Part shown: in pieces, positions 20,534-33,196 of the stretch
Numbering within the stretch: position 1 is the first letter of the stretch
Layout: every line of letters begins with the position of its first letter
Origin: Tachypleus tridentatus
Lineage: Eukaryota; Arthropoda; Merostomata; Xiphosura; Limulidae
Direction of reading: 5' to 3'
Assembly (NCBI RefSeq): GCF_004210375.1
Contig: NC_134833.1
Coordinates: forward strand, 18,655,396-18,719,395
Length of the DNA: 64,000 nucleotides
The notes under the pieces: model-generated
Told to the model about the DNA's origin: nothing
Database searches by the model: none
Seen by the model: the letters and a program-made list of their open reading frames with translations, nothing else
Translations under genes and position numbers: made by a program

Positions 20534-20978
20534 ATATAACTTTTCTGTAATTGAATTTTTTGTAGTTTCTAATAGGTACTAAATAAAGACATTTTTATGT
20601 TTCCCAATAAATAATTCGAGTTTTAAAAATTATAGAAATGTATTAATTCAGCTCATAAAAATAGCATAAATTATCTAAATTATGTATAAAACGTATTCAA
20701 TCAACACTCTCATTAGGATAAAATAAATATTTCTCAGCGTACAAATACTTAGGTTTTCTAATCAACTGTTTATCAGAGTATAAATATTCAAGTGCTACAA
20801 AACACAACGTTTCTTAGAGAATACAATCAATTGTCGTAAAAAACGATGCTCCTCAGATTGTAAAAAGTCTAGCTTTATAAAAAAATAAATAACGCATTTC
20901 AGAGAACAAATCGTCAAATGTGAAAAGCGATGGTTGTTCCAGTGTACTAGTTTTACTTGGTCGCAGAAAGCTTAGATG
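20534..20978. other. AT-rich spacer
   Basis: Nothing recognised. Confidence 0.5.
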
Positions 20979-21243
20979 TTTTGAATCTCGCGCAAAGCTA
21001 CACAAGGGCTATTTGCGCTAGCCGCCCCTAATTCAGCAGTGTAAGACTAGATGGAAAGCAGCTAGTTATAACCATCCATCGACAGCTCTTGGGCTACTAT
21101 TTTACTAACGAATAATGGGATTGACCGTCACTTTATAACGACCCCACAGCTGAAAGGGCAAGTATATTTGGAGTGACGAGAATTCGAACCCGCGACCCTC
21201 AGATTACGAGTTGAGTGCCTTAACTACCTGGCCGTGCCAAACC
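20979..21243 (-). mobile_element. Family A SINE, full length
   Basis: From TTTTGAATCTCGCGCAAAGC to CTACCTGGCCGTGCC. The B box GAATTCGAACCC is present. Confidence 0.92.
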
Positions 21244-23655
21244 TCTATAGATGTTTTATGGTTTAAAGATAAAGAAGTTATATTATAAAATGTACTCTAG
21301 AATAAAGTTTGAAACAGCTTGAAATGAAAATATAGAATACTTTATGATACGTTTCACTGTTTAACACCATAACAAGTGTAGAGCTTTTCGGCATGAACAG
21401 GAAGACGTAATGTATTCCTTATTCTCATGAATAATTGTTCATCATGGAATGTTTTACTTAAAGAGACACAAAGTAAAAAAATAATGTGATCTCTAAACTA
21501 ACTGCTTTTCAAATAATCCACTAAATGTTTAATCTTTCAAGTAATCGTATAAAGAATAAATTAAGTTGATATAAAGAGCTAACTTAACCTAATGCTTATC
21601 TATTAGCGCATGAATAGCAATATAAAAATGAACACTACAGTAAGCATATTATCCACTATGAAAAAATAAACTTTTTTATCAAACAGCTCTTTATGTAAAA
21701 AATTCCGCATTAATTTTTTTCAACCAATGGCCGGACCTGTAAATTAATTCCTTGTAGCTCTATGAAAAAAAAAAAAAAACGTATCAGTTTTCTTTCCAAA
21801 CACTAAATATGTGATGAATATAATTCCACAATAGTTTGGTTTTGGTTTTTTTGTCGAGAAGAAAGGAGAGACGCAAACCATGCCATTCGAGAAAATTCAA
21901 CTCCAGCCCTAGTAACTTAATACTGAGCAGATCAAGTGACTGTCCAAGAAGTTAATAACACACTTAAGAGTTAGTCCTAAATACATACATAGTAACGTGT
22001 TTACGTCTAATAACCTTACACTCATTTTTCGTACGTAAAGAACGTCGGACACATGTATGTGTGTGTGTGTGTGTGTGTGCGTGCGCGTTTGTATCCTTCC
22101 ATCTTCATAAAGCCTGAAAAATGTGACTATGGAAACACTGGCTGTTAACACAGTGTGTTATCAAACGTTAACTCTGACCAACGTGACAGGTTGTTTAGAC
22201 ACACAATCCACGTTCTACTCATAAAATTCTCTGTTTAATACAAACGTGGTGAAAAAAGCACCACGCCCTTTTGGCTTTCCTTCAACAGCTTGTCTGTTAA
22301 GAGTTGAATACAGCGAAACTTCTTGGAAAGGAAGTAAATCGATACTTCTAGATTCAAGTAGATATTGCCCGGGAAAAGAATTGGGGTCAACATACACGCA
22401 CATATATATAATCCTTGGCTTAATTTCAACTGCATATAAGAACGTTTCAATGTTTCTATAAGCACCCTTGTTATATTCATTCGGAATTTTTCAGGGTTTT
22501 CGCAAAAATAATATTAGATTAGAAATGACAAAAAATGTACATTATTATATCAATATCATTCAATACGGGATTTTTTTTTTATTGTGATAAACATATCACG
22601 AAGTTTCTCATACTTTTGTATTAATAATCACGATTCTTAATTTATCAAACCAATTACTCGTTTTATTTGCCATACACTAAACGCACTGACAAACAATTAG
22701 TTTTTTTTCGTCTACTTCAGTTTAATATCGTAAATATGTTTTGTTGATTTTAGCGATAATTTTATATTACATGTAACTAAATTTCTGTAATGTTTATTAA
22801 AAAAAACAATATTCAACAAACATTATTTCGTGCATAAATATATTCCTAATACTACCGTGAGATGGCGCCACTAACATGCGCAAAGTTTGCAAGGACTCGC
22901 TTTTGCAGCATCAATGAATGGAAGTGCGGAAGGCTTTGATGTGGACTGTGGCGTTTCTAGAAGGCCTTGAATTACAGAGTATGGTGTTATTAATTACAAA
23001 CTTCTAATCGTCAAACTAAACTAGCGTAGCGGCGTAGCTCGTTGCTTTGGATATAAATTCCGAAACAATGCCAAGTCAGATAGCAGATGATGTATACGCG
23101 TCAAGGGAGTTTGTGCTAATTAGGCCTAAACTGCCGCCGGCAAGAGTTCCTTTCTAGTCCTTTTACATCTCAAAAAACTCGGCAGTGGGTAATCCCAACA
23201 TACAACAGGTTTGCTAGCAATTAAAATTACACATTTTGACACCTTCTCTGGTGGCGCTGTGATCGACACGGATGTTTTATGTGAGATTTACATAAATTCC
23301 TTTCTTAAATAACAGCAAAAACAAATTGCGGCTTCTTTGACAACGAATATAAACCAATGACATGGATAGGATTTTGAACCTTAAACTTTCTCAAAGTCAA
23401 GGCTGTGCACCCTTAAGATGGCGCTAAATCTTAATAAAAATTTCCATTTAACTCCACCTGCTCGTAAAAGATTTAAATGGCCATTACGACAGTCGAACTT
23501 TAATTAACCATAAACGTACAGAATAGTAAAATATTAAATAATGTGGATTAATAAGTATCTAGCCACAATACATTATTTATTAACTTATGCTAACGTAAAG
23601 AGCAAAACAGTTATTTTACAAGGCTTGGCGTGTTACCAAAAGTATGTGTTTTCTG
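21244..23655. other. 2.4-kb unique stretch, no gene
   Basis: Contains a (GT)n tract (22057-22086), several poly-A or poly-T runs and, from about 22855 to 23260, a GC- and CpG-richer part. Two CTCF/YY1-like strings lie at 22855-22870 (CCGTGAGATGGCGCCA) and 23411-23426 (CCTTAAGATGGCGCTA). Open frames of 61-81 residues on both strands near 22215-22480 overlap one another and show no motif. Confidence 0.5.
22057..22086. repeat. (GT)n microsatellite
   Basis: A simple TG run grading into GTGCGTGCGCG. Confidence 0.9.
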
Positions 23656-23735
23656 ACAGCAAAGCCACATCGGGCTATCTGCTGAGTCCACCGATGGGAA
23701 TCGAAGGCGTATTACCAAAAGTGTAAGCCACACAA
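23656..23735 (-). mobile_element. Family B SINE, partial
   Basis: AGCAAAGCCACATCGGGCTA then TCTGCTGAGTCCACCGATGG and GAATCGAAGGC: tail and B box on the minus strand. The head is truncated. Confidence 0.6.
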
Positions 23736-23752
23736 GGCAACTAAATGATAAC

Positions 23753-24028
23753 CGGTCCGGCATGGCCAGGTGGTTAAGAAGCTTGACTCGTAATCTGAGG
23801 GTCGCGGGTCCAAAACCCCGTCACACCAAACATGCTCGTTCTTTCAGCCGTGGAGGCCTTATAATGTGACGATCAATCCCACTATTCGTTGGTAAAAGAG
23901 TAGCCCAAGAGTTGGCGGTGGGTGGTGATGACTAGCTGCCTTCCCTCTAGTTTTAAACTGCTAAGTTAGGGACGACTAGCGTAGATAGCCCTTGTGTAGC
24001 TTTGTGCGAAGTCCAAAACAAACAAACG
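23753..24028 (+). mobile_element. Family A SINE, full length
   Basis: GGTCCGGCATGGCCAGGTGG through a complete body to TGTGTAGCTTTGTGCGAAGT and AAACAAACAAAC. The B box is altered to GGGTCCAAAACC. It faces another copy on the minus strand 147 bases away. Confidence 0.93.
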
Positions 24029-24174
24029 ATAACCTAAATTGCTATTATCATAGCTACGATAGGGTAAAACCACCGTTATGAAATGTCCAGTTCAATTCGA
24101 TGTTATGCAAATCAGGCATCAAATGAGTGGTCATTTACGTCATTTGTCGCACTGAGGTGAAAAGACGGTTTGAT

Positions 24175-24432
24175 TTGTTTGGAATTTCACCCAAGGCTAC
24201 ATAAGGGCTATTTATGCTAGTCGTCCCTAATTTAGCAGTGAAAGAATAGAGGGAAGGCAGCTAATCGTCACCACCTTCCGCCAACTCTTGCTTTACTCTT
24301 TTACCAACAAATAGTGGAATTGACTGTCACATTATAATATCCCCGTGGTTGAAAGAGCGAGCATGTTTGATAGAACGGGGATTCGAACCTGCAACCCTCA
24401 AACTGAAAGTCGAGCGCCCTAACCGCCTGACT
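24175..24432 (-). mobile_element. Family A SINE, full length
   Basis: From TTTGTTTGGAATTTCACCCA to the head CGCCCTAACCGCCTGAC. It forms an inverted pair with the preceding copy. Confidence 0.9.
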
Positions 24433-24777
24433 AAATGTGAATGACAAAGTTTCAATTGCTTTAGACTGTTCGTAAGTTACGACTAGAATGGTGGATGTAC
24501 CAGCCAATAGAGTAGGTTGTTGTGAATTAGTAAAAGTTATATCAAAAGTGTCGTTACTAAGAAGTAGTATCACTTCTGAAACAGTTCTTCGAAATTATAA
24601 GTCAAAGCAAAATAAAATATGTTATAATATGTCCAAGATACTACATCTGTCATATCCAGTGCCGACAAGAACTTTCCTTCATTACCAGATCACTTCAAAC
24701 CAGTTGGAACACAACAGATATAGCAGTGGTGTAGGCGCTGTATTCATTATAACAGTTATGGTGTCATCTACATTAAG
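24433..24777. other. Spacer
   Basis: No gene recognised. The 118-residue open frame 24488-24844 runs into a SINE head fragment and lacks motifs. Confidence 0.5.
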
Positions 24778-24832
24778 TGACCTGGTGGTCAGGGCACTCG
24801 ATTCGCAATTTGTGAATCGCTGCTTCGAATCT
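24778..24832 (+). mobile_element. Probable family A head fragment
   Basis: GACCTGGTGGTCAGGGCACT then CGATTCGCAATTTG and TTCGAATC resemble the A box, anticodon arm and B box of family A. The body is absent. Confidence 0.4.
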
Positions 24833-26510
24833 AACCACCTGTAACGGATCTACTATTTATTTTAATATAAATGTTTTAGTTGAGTACATACTTAGAAATG
24901 CATGGTACTTATACTGTTAACTATGTATTACGAAATTTCCGCCAATTCTCGAAATTCGTAGAAGATTCTCGAGTGTAAGAATCAACAATATATATTTTAA
25001 GAAAGCTCTGGCGTGTTACTGCCAACTGAAATTTCTAGAACCCAGCCTTAACGTTTATAAACCGAACCATCGACAGACGGTTTATATTGTTGGTTTCCTA
25101 TAGTTAGTATACTGTAAACCTCGGAAGCTGTAACTGTGATAAACGCTTATTAATCGGGCACTATTAACATTATCGAACTGCACGAACATCAAGTCTTATG
25201 CCGTGAACCAAATGAAGTTGGTGAAGTGTTATATGAAAGATTTACAGATCAGAATGATGTCAAGAATTATTTGCCACTAATACCTAAAACAAGCATGTGG
25301 GAACAAAAAAGAATCGGTTTAGTTCTTAAGAATGCGACGTTACATGCAGGATAAATAGTCCTTTTACGTCATTACCCCAAATAAGAGTTTAGGATACGTA
25401 TTTGTGAATGTCATTGCTCCCCCAAAGGAGTGGTACGTTTTCTTCAAGTCTGGATACATATGACTGAGAGAGACAGTCAAGTGCCTTCTAGAAATTTTTC
25501 GGAAATACAAAAATTTTGTCAAAGCCCGAAGTTCTTACGACACCTGCAACAATATGATGGAAACGCGGTAAAAATCAGTTGAAACGGTTTGTTTCTATAA
25601 ACAACCTGCGTTTCCTTAGCGATACTTACTTCCTGTCTATCACGTGACGAATTGTTACGTATACTTCTGGCGTGTAATTTTATCACGGACAGCCATTGGC
25701 GTCTGTTCATCGTCAAGTGTTTGTCTGAAAAAAAAGTGTGAAAGACCAAGATAGCACATTGCACATCTATAAATCAGCACTGTAGGAGGCATTTCGATGT
25801 GCCCTTTACTTTCAATGGCTTCCTTTTGTGGCAGCGATAAATTATGTTTGCAATAAGTTCTGTAAGAAGCAGGATCAGGTGTCAGAGTTCGGTTCTCAGA
25901 GGACATGGATCTTTTGTGGTTTTGTCATCAGTTTGTTACAGTAAGTTAGTACGTCCAGTTTGTTTGCGGTCCGTTGAAAACGCAAGGCAATATGGTTATT
26001 ATCACCATAATTAACCTCTGACAATAAGCAATAACTTTTTATTTATTTGTAACGATGGCGAACGTTTCTGCAAGTTAAATATACTTGTAGGTCACGAAGG
26101 TCAACAGAAGCAGTTATAAGTTAAAATCAATGGAGGTAATTATTTTAGACACTACTAACTTCTTTGCTTGCAATAAAATAGTCCACAAAACAATAGTTTG
26201 TGTATGTTCTCGATTAATAAATTATTCACTAGACTTGTCTCCTAAACGAACACTCACCATTCCGGTAAAGAGTTCGTACACTTCACACACACATCTTGTC
26301 ATTGCGTAAGCAACATATTGGCCATGTTATGCTTAAGAAATTTATCGTAAGTTAAAAATCTCATGAGGAAAACTTAGATTTCAAAGCGGATAGGAATTCC
26401 CCACTACAGTACCTAAACAGCAACAGATAATTAGATTAGCAGGAGGGTATTTCAACGTTTAGCAGCTAACCGTTCCTCTTTCTGTGCATTATAGATTTAA
26501 CAATTTTATG
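24833..26510. other. Unique stretch with a DR3 half-site pair
   Basis: No gene recognised. Overlapping 81- and 83-residue minus-strand frames near 25519-25906 have no motif. A perfect AGGTCA direct repeat lies at 26089-26103. Confidence 0.5.
26089..26103 (+). promoter_or_regulatory. Perfect DR3 nuclear-receptor element
   Basis: AGGTCA CGA AGGTCA, a direct repeat with three-base spacing, the class bound by VDR/RXR-type heterodimers in animals. Use in vivo is inferred. Confidence 0.4.
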
Positions 26511-26575
26511 GCTGTGGTCTAATGGGTAGCGTGCACGAGCTGTGAATCAAAAGAAGTCATAGTTCACGTCTCTTT
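26511..26575 (+). mobile_element. tRNA-like head, family D
   Basis: GGCTGTGGTCTAATGGGTAG then CGTGCACGAGCTGTGAATC: the A-box-like part and loop CTGTGAA (His(GTG)-like) match the copy at 39940. The B box (TAGTTCACGTC) is weak and no body is recognised. Confidence 0.45.
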
Positions 26576-27546
26576 GCTGGAATTTTAGGGGAGAAGTTGG
26601 TACGAGATAGAAATATGTTCAAATTTCACTTTTTTTTTGTCATACAAGAGATAGCGGTGGGTTTTATTGATTAGATGTTTTATCTCTAGTCTGTTTATCC
26701 AAAATTAGAAACGGTGACGCATAGTCCGCCATCTTGTATCTTTGCGCGACAAATATTAATACCAGATTAAAATCTAAAACTATTTGCATTCGAAAATACT
26801 GATCTACGCATGCGTCACTTCAGTGAAATGTACGAGTGTACATGCGATACTGGTTTATGAAATAACAGTTTCTTTAGTTTAATGCTAATTACGATTATTT
26901 TTGTTCAGTAGGCTACTTTTAACAGGGCTAAGGATTCACTCCGTTGGCGAAGCTCAGCGCTATTTGAACGTTAAACATCAAATCGTGGGCCACAGTCGCA
27001 CTCTATAATCAACACGTTTTGTTAGCTCTTCGTGTTAACGAGAATAACTACTTGTGGGATCGTCGTAAATTTATGGTTTATCCCTTAAATCTAACACATG
27101 CGTGGTGTAAACCGAGATGAAACTCGGGACAACACAGGTTCCCATTGGCATCAGCCTCTGGAATCCCACGCGGCCCCTAATGTCAGAAAGTGTTCATAAA
27201 TCATTTATCCTATACTCTCGTAATACCTGATGCATAACATGAAAGAACTAAACGACCATAAAAGTCAGAACAAACTGGTAACAAAAAAAGGATACGAGAG
27301 TTTTTGGTTTCGAAAATGTCATGAAATGTCTGATGCAATTTTCTCAATATGCGTGAATTGTCTTGGATATTTCAAACTTTGTTAAATATTTTAGATTCAC
27401 CATAAAAATGATTGTAACTTCAGCAATAGTTGATGTTGTTACCGGTCAAAGCGAGATCGACTCATGTCATTGCGATGTCGACGTTTCGATTCGTCATTAT
27501 TACAGAACACAGACTTATCAAACTGGGACCGAGCATTGCTTCAATT
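26576..27546. other. Unique stretch, no gene
   Basis: Contains CGCCATCTTG (YY1-like, about 26728-26737), the palindromic ACGCATGCGT near 26806 (NRF1-like), and a GC-richer part at about 26930-27180 with the hairpin CCGAG/CTCGG. No repeat family recognised. Confidence 0.45.
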
Positions 27547-27768
27547 CTAATGCCTCGACTGGTAATGTGAGGGTCGTGGGTTCGAATCCCCGTCAGTCAT
27601 ACCAAACATGCTCACCTTTTCAGTCGTGAGGGTGTTATAATGTTATAGTTAATCCTACTATTCGTTGGTAAAAGAGTAGCCCAAGAGTTGGCGGTGGGTG
27701 GTGATGGCTAGCTGCCTTCCCTCTAGTCTTACACTGCTTAATTAGAGACGACAAGCGCAGATAACACT
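27547..27768 (+). mobile_element. Family A SINE, 5' end missing
   Basis: Begins inside the anticodon arm (CTCGACTGGTAATGTGAGGG). The B box GGGTTCGAATCCCC is intact, and the copy ends in CGCAGATAACACT without the final tail. Confidence 0.88.
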
Positions 27769-28115
27769 TCTAATTGATATCCTTCTTATAGTAATTCATA
27801 AAGTAGAGCTGCAAAACTAGATATTCTAGATTATACCTCAGTTAAGTAAGAAATGATTAATTAATTGTTGCAGTAAGTCAGCCATTAATGTTGCTCAAAA
27901 ACAGTATCAATATAAATTAAGGCTTAGAGTCTGACAATTTACAAAGACATTAGTAAACAATACAACAGTAGCAATGATAACAAAACTGTACATTACAAAA
28001 GATTTTTTGTTAAATTTCAAATGTCACAGTTATGCCGCTGGTTTTATACCTCCCAATAAAACTTTCATTCTAAATGTCGCAAGCTATAGCAAAAACTGAA
28101 CTGCTTTAGATAGTG

Positions 28116-28129
28116 GCGCCATCTAGAAG
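28116..28129 (-). promoter_or_regulatory. CTCF-like core
   Basis: The minus strand reads CTTCTAGATGGCGC. Two mismatches at the left end of the core. Confidence 0.35.
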
Positions 28130-28283
28130 TACAATTTAGAAAATCGTAAACTATGCATTATAAAAATTTTTTTTTTTTTTTTAACATTTTACCGGAACGA
28201 AACTACACTGAATACAGGTTTTAAGACCATTATTTTCACCTTTCTGCCTCCACATTCTCTAAGTTCCTTAAAGCGACGTCAAC

Positions 28284-28297
28284 CCGCCAGAGGACGC
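28284..28297 (+). promoter_or_regulatory. Strong CTCF-like core
   Basis: CCGCCAGAGGACGC on the plus strand, one or two differences from the CTCF core. Confidence 0.4.
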
Positions 28298-29064
28298 TTT
28301 TCGCCTAACTTCTCTGATTATTTATTTTATCTCTCTGATCTCGAGGGAGACGTATTGTGATTATTGCATTCTTCTTTCCAGTACGTCCCTACCACCTCCA
28401 CGAGCATGATAAAATATTCATTTCCGCGAAGATCGAGCCACTGATTTAGTTCAACGTCCAGGCCTAATATAATACAATATAATAACCTCTTCTAACAGGT
28501 CACGTCTTTTCAACCACGTTCGTATCTCCCTCTACTGATAAGATTACGAACTGCCCCTTTTAGTTCATTATCCCTTAAAGTCTGTTTTTTTTATTGTTTT
28601 TATCAACTGTATAAGCACTTTACTATTATTTACAAATTTTGGTGTCGGAAAAATATAAAAGGAAACTACACCTTAGGATATAATGAACTGCTTTATTTAT
28701 TTATGTTGGTGTATTTTTAAGACAGCCAGCCTCCACTTCTCACTCGTAATCAAGGGGATCTACTCCCCACATTATTGTTAACTAACAGTTATTTTTCTTG
28801 TAAGAAGTACACGGCGTGCAGACGTAATAGTTCCACTCTAACACTGAGGTAATAACATTTTCTTTCAATTACACATAGAGAAAATGCCCAAGAGTAACGT
28901 CGTGGCCTTAGTACACCATACAAGAGGAAGATATCAAGCGTCCTTATTATGGAATCATAGATTCTATCCACATCACGCATTCTTGTAACTCACTTACGCT
29001 ATACTTACACGTTCACGAATAAGGATAGTTTTAAATCAGTTCCGAAATACAGAATTTTCACACA

Positions 29065-29185
29065 ACTTCCGGTCTCTTTCTAGCCTAATTCTGACAAATA
29101 TCAGCGAGAACATTAACTTCATCTTCTATCTTCTTCCATTGGACGATAACAGCCAATCACGTCCCTTTCCCGAAACTTTCCCGCC
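29065..29185. promoter_or_regulatory. TATA-less promoter-like cluster: ETS, CCAAT, E2F
   Basis: In 120 bases: ACTTCCGGT (ETS-type, 29065-29073), CCATTGG (29136-29142), GCCAATCA (29152-29159), TTTCCCGAAA (29166-29175) and TTTCCCGCC (29177-29185), the last two E2F-like. This combination is typical of TATA-less promoters in animals. No first exon is recognised on either side, so direction is unknown and the site could be a distal element. Confidence 0.4.
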
Positions 29186-29324
29186 ATGAGATGTATACTT
29201 AATATTTTAGAAAATTTGTCTAACATTCTGAGGTTTCTTTAAGAGATTGTAATCCAGCGTTGAGATCCAAATTCATTCTGATTAGAAGTCACCGTGGGCA
29301 AGAAAGATAGAAAGTACCTGCAAT

Positions 29325-29408
29325 CACGCCTTACTTAGAATGACTAAAATCTGGAGTTCGATTCCTCGCGATAGAAAGAACGCAAATAACCCATTGTAGA
29401 GCTTTTTC
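29325..29408 (+). mobile_element. Family B SINE remnant
   Basis: GACTAAAATCTGGAGTTCGA then TTCCTCGCGAT and AACCCATTGTAGAGC: B box and tail. The head is degenerate. Confidence 0.5.
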
Positions 29409-29597
29409 CACTGAAGTAGTAAGATTCAAAATTAGATCCAAAATGATGAAAAATAAAATAAAGCTATAAGTAGTGTAATAGTGTGGGGTCAAAACCCCAA
29501 CATCATTTAACCCTCCCCCTTCCACGGTCCCCAGTTAGTCCATGTGTTCACAGAAAGTTCATGTGTAGCTTTGCGCTTAACAACAAGCGAAGAATTT

Positions 29598-29838
29598 TGT
29601 TTGTTTGGAATTTTGCGCAAATTTGCACAAGGGCTATCTGTGCTAGCCGTCCCTAATTTAGCAATGTAAGACTAGAGGAAAGGCAGCTAATCATCACCAC
29701 CCACCGCCAACTCTCGGGCTGCTCTTTTACCAACGAATAGGAGGGACTGACCGTCACATTATAACGCCTCCACGGCTGAAAGGGCGAGCATGTTTGGTGC
29801 GATCGGGATGCGAACCCGCGACCCTCGGATTACGAGTC
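29598..29838 (-). mobile_element. Family A SINE, A-box end missing
   Basis: From TTGTTTGTTTGGAATTTTGC to CCTCGGATTACGAGTC. The body is close to consensus; the last 25 or so bases of the head are absent. Confidence 0.9.
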
Positions 29839-29979
29839 AGCAACAATAAACTGATGTAATAACCAGAAAATAACGTCAATAACATGTAATTTATAATAAA
29901 AATACGACATTAAAGACAAAACTTTGATAATGCCTCGCTTACGTCACATACATGCGTATTACTGTTAGAGTTATCTATG

Positions 29980-30072
29980 TTAAAGATTGGCAAGCTAGAA
30001 ACCGGGTTTCGGTTCCTGTGGTGGGCAGAGCACATATAGCCCATTGTGTAGCTTTGTGCTTAATAATAACTA
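29980..30072 (+). mobile_element. Family B SINE, 5'-truncated
   Basis: GCTAGAAACCGGGTTTCGGT then CCTGTGGTGGGCAGAGCACA and TAGCCCATTGTGTAGCTTTG. The 3' half is nearly perfect; the A box is missing. Confidence 0.75.
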
Positions 30073-31524
30073 AAGAAACAAACACGATTAGCGAGCGCTT
30101 TCGTAGAGTATGAAACCATGACTTATTTGCACTGTTAATGACAACTGTATATTTTAGTAGATTAAACGTGACTGCGAAACAACAATTTTGTTGGAAAGAG
30201 GCGAAAAAGTAGCATTTAAAAAAATATTACTGGATTCATTTTTTCCGCGTAATAATACATGTTCTTTACTAGAGGCGAATCACCGAAGTTCATCAAATCG
30301 CTGTGTATTCCTATTATTACATTGAGTTAATACGTTTGGAGATATGTTCTTCTTGATGCATATTGGCACTAATATGGTTTAGGATGTTGCATTTTGGTGA
30401 GAGTCAATTTAGGTTTCTCCAGTTTACTTGTAACTTTATTTGATATATAATTATGGCTTATTAATTACGTATTACGTTTGTAATAATAATCGTTTTTGTA
30501 TCTTAGTTTCTTGAAAATATTTTGTGATTCAAGGCTTTCTATTCTTCGCCCAGGTAGCATGCTGTTAAGATTAATTTATACGTTTGTTTGTTTGTTTTTT
30601 TACTTTTTAATTTGGAGAAAATTTTCTGACAGAAATAAAGGTTCTCTTCCCATATTTTCACAACTGTCAGACATGCCCGTTTGTTTAATATTTGATTTCT
30701 ATTCTCGAACTAACGTTTTTAACTCGACAAATTGCATTTAAATAACATATAAATATTGTTCAATATATAACTAGTGAAACAGAAAATCTCACTTCCACTA
30801 CTTATGGGCTGCAGGTACTTGGTACCACAAACTTCTCAAGTTCCACACAGATGATTTGCTAATTTGTAAGAAGTTTGAACAATAGTGCTGAGTAATATTA
30901 TATCCATAAGTCTGGTGTGAAACAACTTTATCAATGTGAAGCTTTACTATTTAATTTTTCTGTAGGGGAATATTGTTCTGACAGTGTTTATTCCCCCCCC
31001 CCTCAATAATTTCTGTAGAAAACAGAGCGACATCTGCACGTGAACTATTGGGTACATTGCTAGTTAAAAGTCACTATTATTGGTGGTATTTGTTTGTCAC
31101 TCTAACAGAGCCCCCACGACCCCAAAGTGCATTTTTTTTGTTGCAACGAAAAGCGAACCATGGATCTTCAGGCACATTAACTACTAGACTATTTCGAGTG
31201 TTATACAACAGTCATACGATGACTGATTTAACAACAGACATCAATTCATTCAGTACATATCACGTGAACTTGTTGCCACGCCCATTTTTGTTACATTTTA
31301 TTTTCTGTTTAATTCACAATTCAAAATACACGCAATAGAAAACGAAAAGATCCACAAAATGAATGTATTATTGAAAAATAAATAAATTATTAATTTTCTT
31401 CACAAAATTATTTACATTTTGACCTGCTCTTACGTTTTTATCTTATACATAAACACTAATAAGACGATCTGGTTCTCATATGTTAGATATCCATTTCTCT
31501 AATGCTAACTTAAAACTTTCTTTC
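30073..31524. other. AT-rich unique stretch
   Basis: No gene recognised. Open frames at 30496-30741 and 31048-31338 are short and without motif. Confidence 0.5.
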
Positions 31525-31793
31525 TTAATTTCGCGCAAAGCTACACGAGCAGTCCCTAATTTTGCAGGGTAGGACTAGATGGAAGGCAGCTACTCACCAC
31601 CACCCACCGCCAACTCTGAAGCTACTCTTTTACCAACGAATAGTGGGATTAACCGTCTCATTATAACGGCTGAAAGGGCGAGCACGTTTGGTGCGACGGG
31701 GATTCGAAACTGCGACCCTCAGATTACGAGTCGAACGTCTTAACCCACCAGGCCATGCCGGGGCCCTTAAACCCACCTGGCCATTCCTGGCCT
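31525..31793 (-). mobile_element. Family A SINE with duplicated head end
   Basis: A copy with small body deletions (GAGCAGTCCC in place of GAGGGCTATC and the bases after it). At its right end the first 26 or so bases of the head occur twice: CTTAACCCACCAGGCCATGC and then CTTAAACCCACCTGGCCATT. The second copy is more diverged. Confidence 0.88.
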
Positions 31794-32927
31794 TAATATT
31801 TTCATTTGTTAATACTTAACAGTAATATTTGGAATATTTTTTTTAATAATTTTGGTATTTCATACAAATAATGCTTTCCACACATTCCTTGTTTTACTTT
31901 CCTATATACTTCATTTACTGTTTTGCAAGTTGATTCTATTTTGATTTTGAATATCTTTACTGTATATGTTAGTATTTTATAAATATATAATTTGTAAAAT
32001 GGTGGTATATTTTTTAATGTAATTTACTGTGGTCACGTTATAATAATGATAATACGCATCTTATTCTCTTGTAACTGAATTATAACTCTTAAGTTTGTAA
32101 GATAGGTACCTCTCCAACAAGTAAAACTAAATCGTATAATCGAATCAAACCAAGCATAATAAATATTTTTCATGTTATTCTAAAACAAATATTTTATTTG
32201 AATATATTATTTACTTCCTACTTCATTCACGATCTAATATTACTCTAAAACACGTGACATTTTCTGTCTTTCTATAAAATGAATTATTTTTAATCGATAA
32301 ACGTTTGAAACTGCGATTCTGATCCATTATTGGCTTGTTCAAAATTATTCGACCAGATTAATTTAAGAGAAAATCACGTGCAGAAAGTGTTCTCTCCATT
32401 TAAGCATAATCAATTTTCATTAAACCACGTGCTCATTTGTTTTAAATCATTGTTTGTTTTAATGAGCTCGCTGACAGAATTTTCATTATAAAGTAATACA
32501 AAGTGGTGTGCAAAACGCGTCATTTCTACATTAAATGTACTTTCACAGAAATCATTTTAAAATATTAATAGTCATGATACTGATTCCTGAGATACTTCAG
32601 CGGTTAAATTCATTTCTTCACTTATAACACTATTTATTTTAACGTGCACCGAAAGTCACTTGTTTTTAGAATTGAATGGGTTAAAGTTCAACACTGTTTT
32701 TCGTTAATCTGTTCAACTACCTTACCTTGAGGCATGCGAATTGTGTGAATGTAAACCAAATGCATCATCGATTACAATATCCTGTGTTGTTTTTGTTTTT
32801 TTGATCACGATAAGAAAATATACATATTGTTTAAAAGTTGCAAAGAGATTCAGTACTTCCCCATAGAGGGCAGCACTTGACAGTGCTCTCAAAACACAAC
32901 GCCAGCTCATCGTTTACCTTGAATAAT
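31794..32927. other. AT-rich unique stretch
   Basis: No gene recognised. Contains a CTCF-like core at 32860-32873 (CCCATAGAGGGCAG). Confidence 0.5.
32860..32873 (+). promoter_or_regulatory. CTCF-like core
   Basis: CCCATAGAGGGCAG, with one or two differences from CCASYAGRKGGCRS. Confidence 0.35.
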
Positions 32928-33012
32928 TTGTTTCAGAGCAAAGCCACAATGAACAATTTGCTGTGTTTACCACGGGGAATTAAACCTCGGATTTCCTCAA
33001 TTAGTAATGAAA
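32928..33012 (-). mobile_element. Family B SINE remnant
   Basis: CAGAGCAAAGCCACAATGAA (tail), then CACGGGGAATTAAACCTCGG (B box). The head is degraded. Confidence 0.5.
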
Positions 33013-33196
33013 AGTGCAAAGGATAAGAAACGTGAACTGTTGATACAAAGAAATGAATTTTGAAGGATATCAACACTCAAAAGAAAAAAAAAATTACACA
33101 GTAAAAATGATGTAAACCCATCAATTATTAAATAAATGATGAAGTAAACCGATTAATCTGATCATGAACAAAATAAAGTTCAGAGTTTCTTTAAAA

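Larger units (their letters stand above)
27769..29324. other. Unique stretch with promoter-like cluster
   Basis: No coding sequence recognised. CTCF-like sites at 28116-28129 and 28284-28297, and an ETS/CCAAT/E2F-like cluster at 29065-29185, have their own entries. A 19-base T-run lies near 28165. Confidence 0.5.

Noticed and set aside
24488..24844. 118-residue open frame
   Set aside because: Its C-terminal part is a SINE head fragment and the remainder has no motif.
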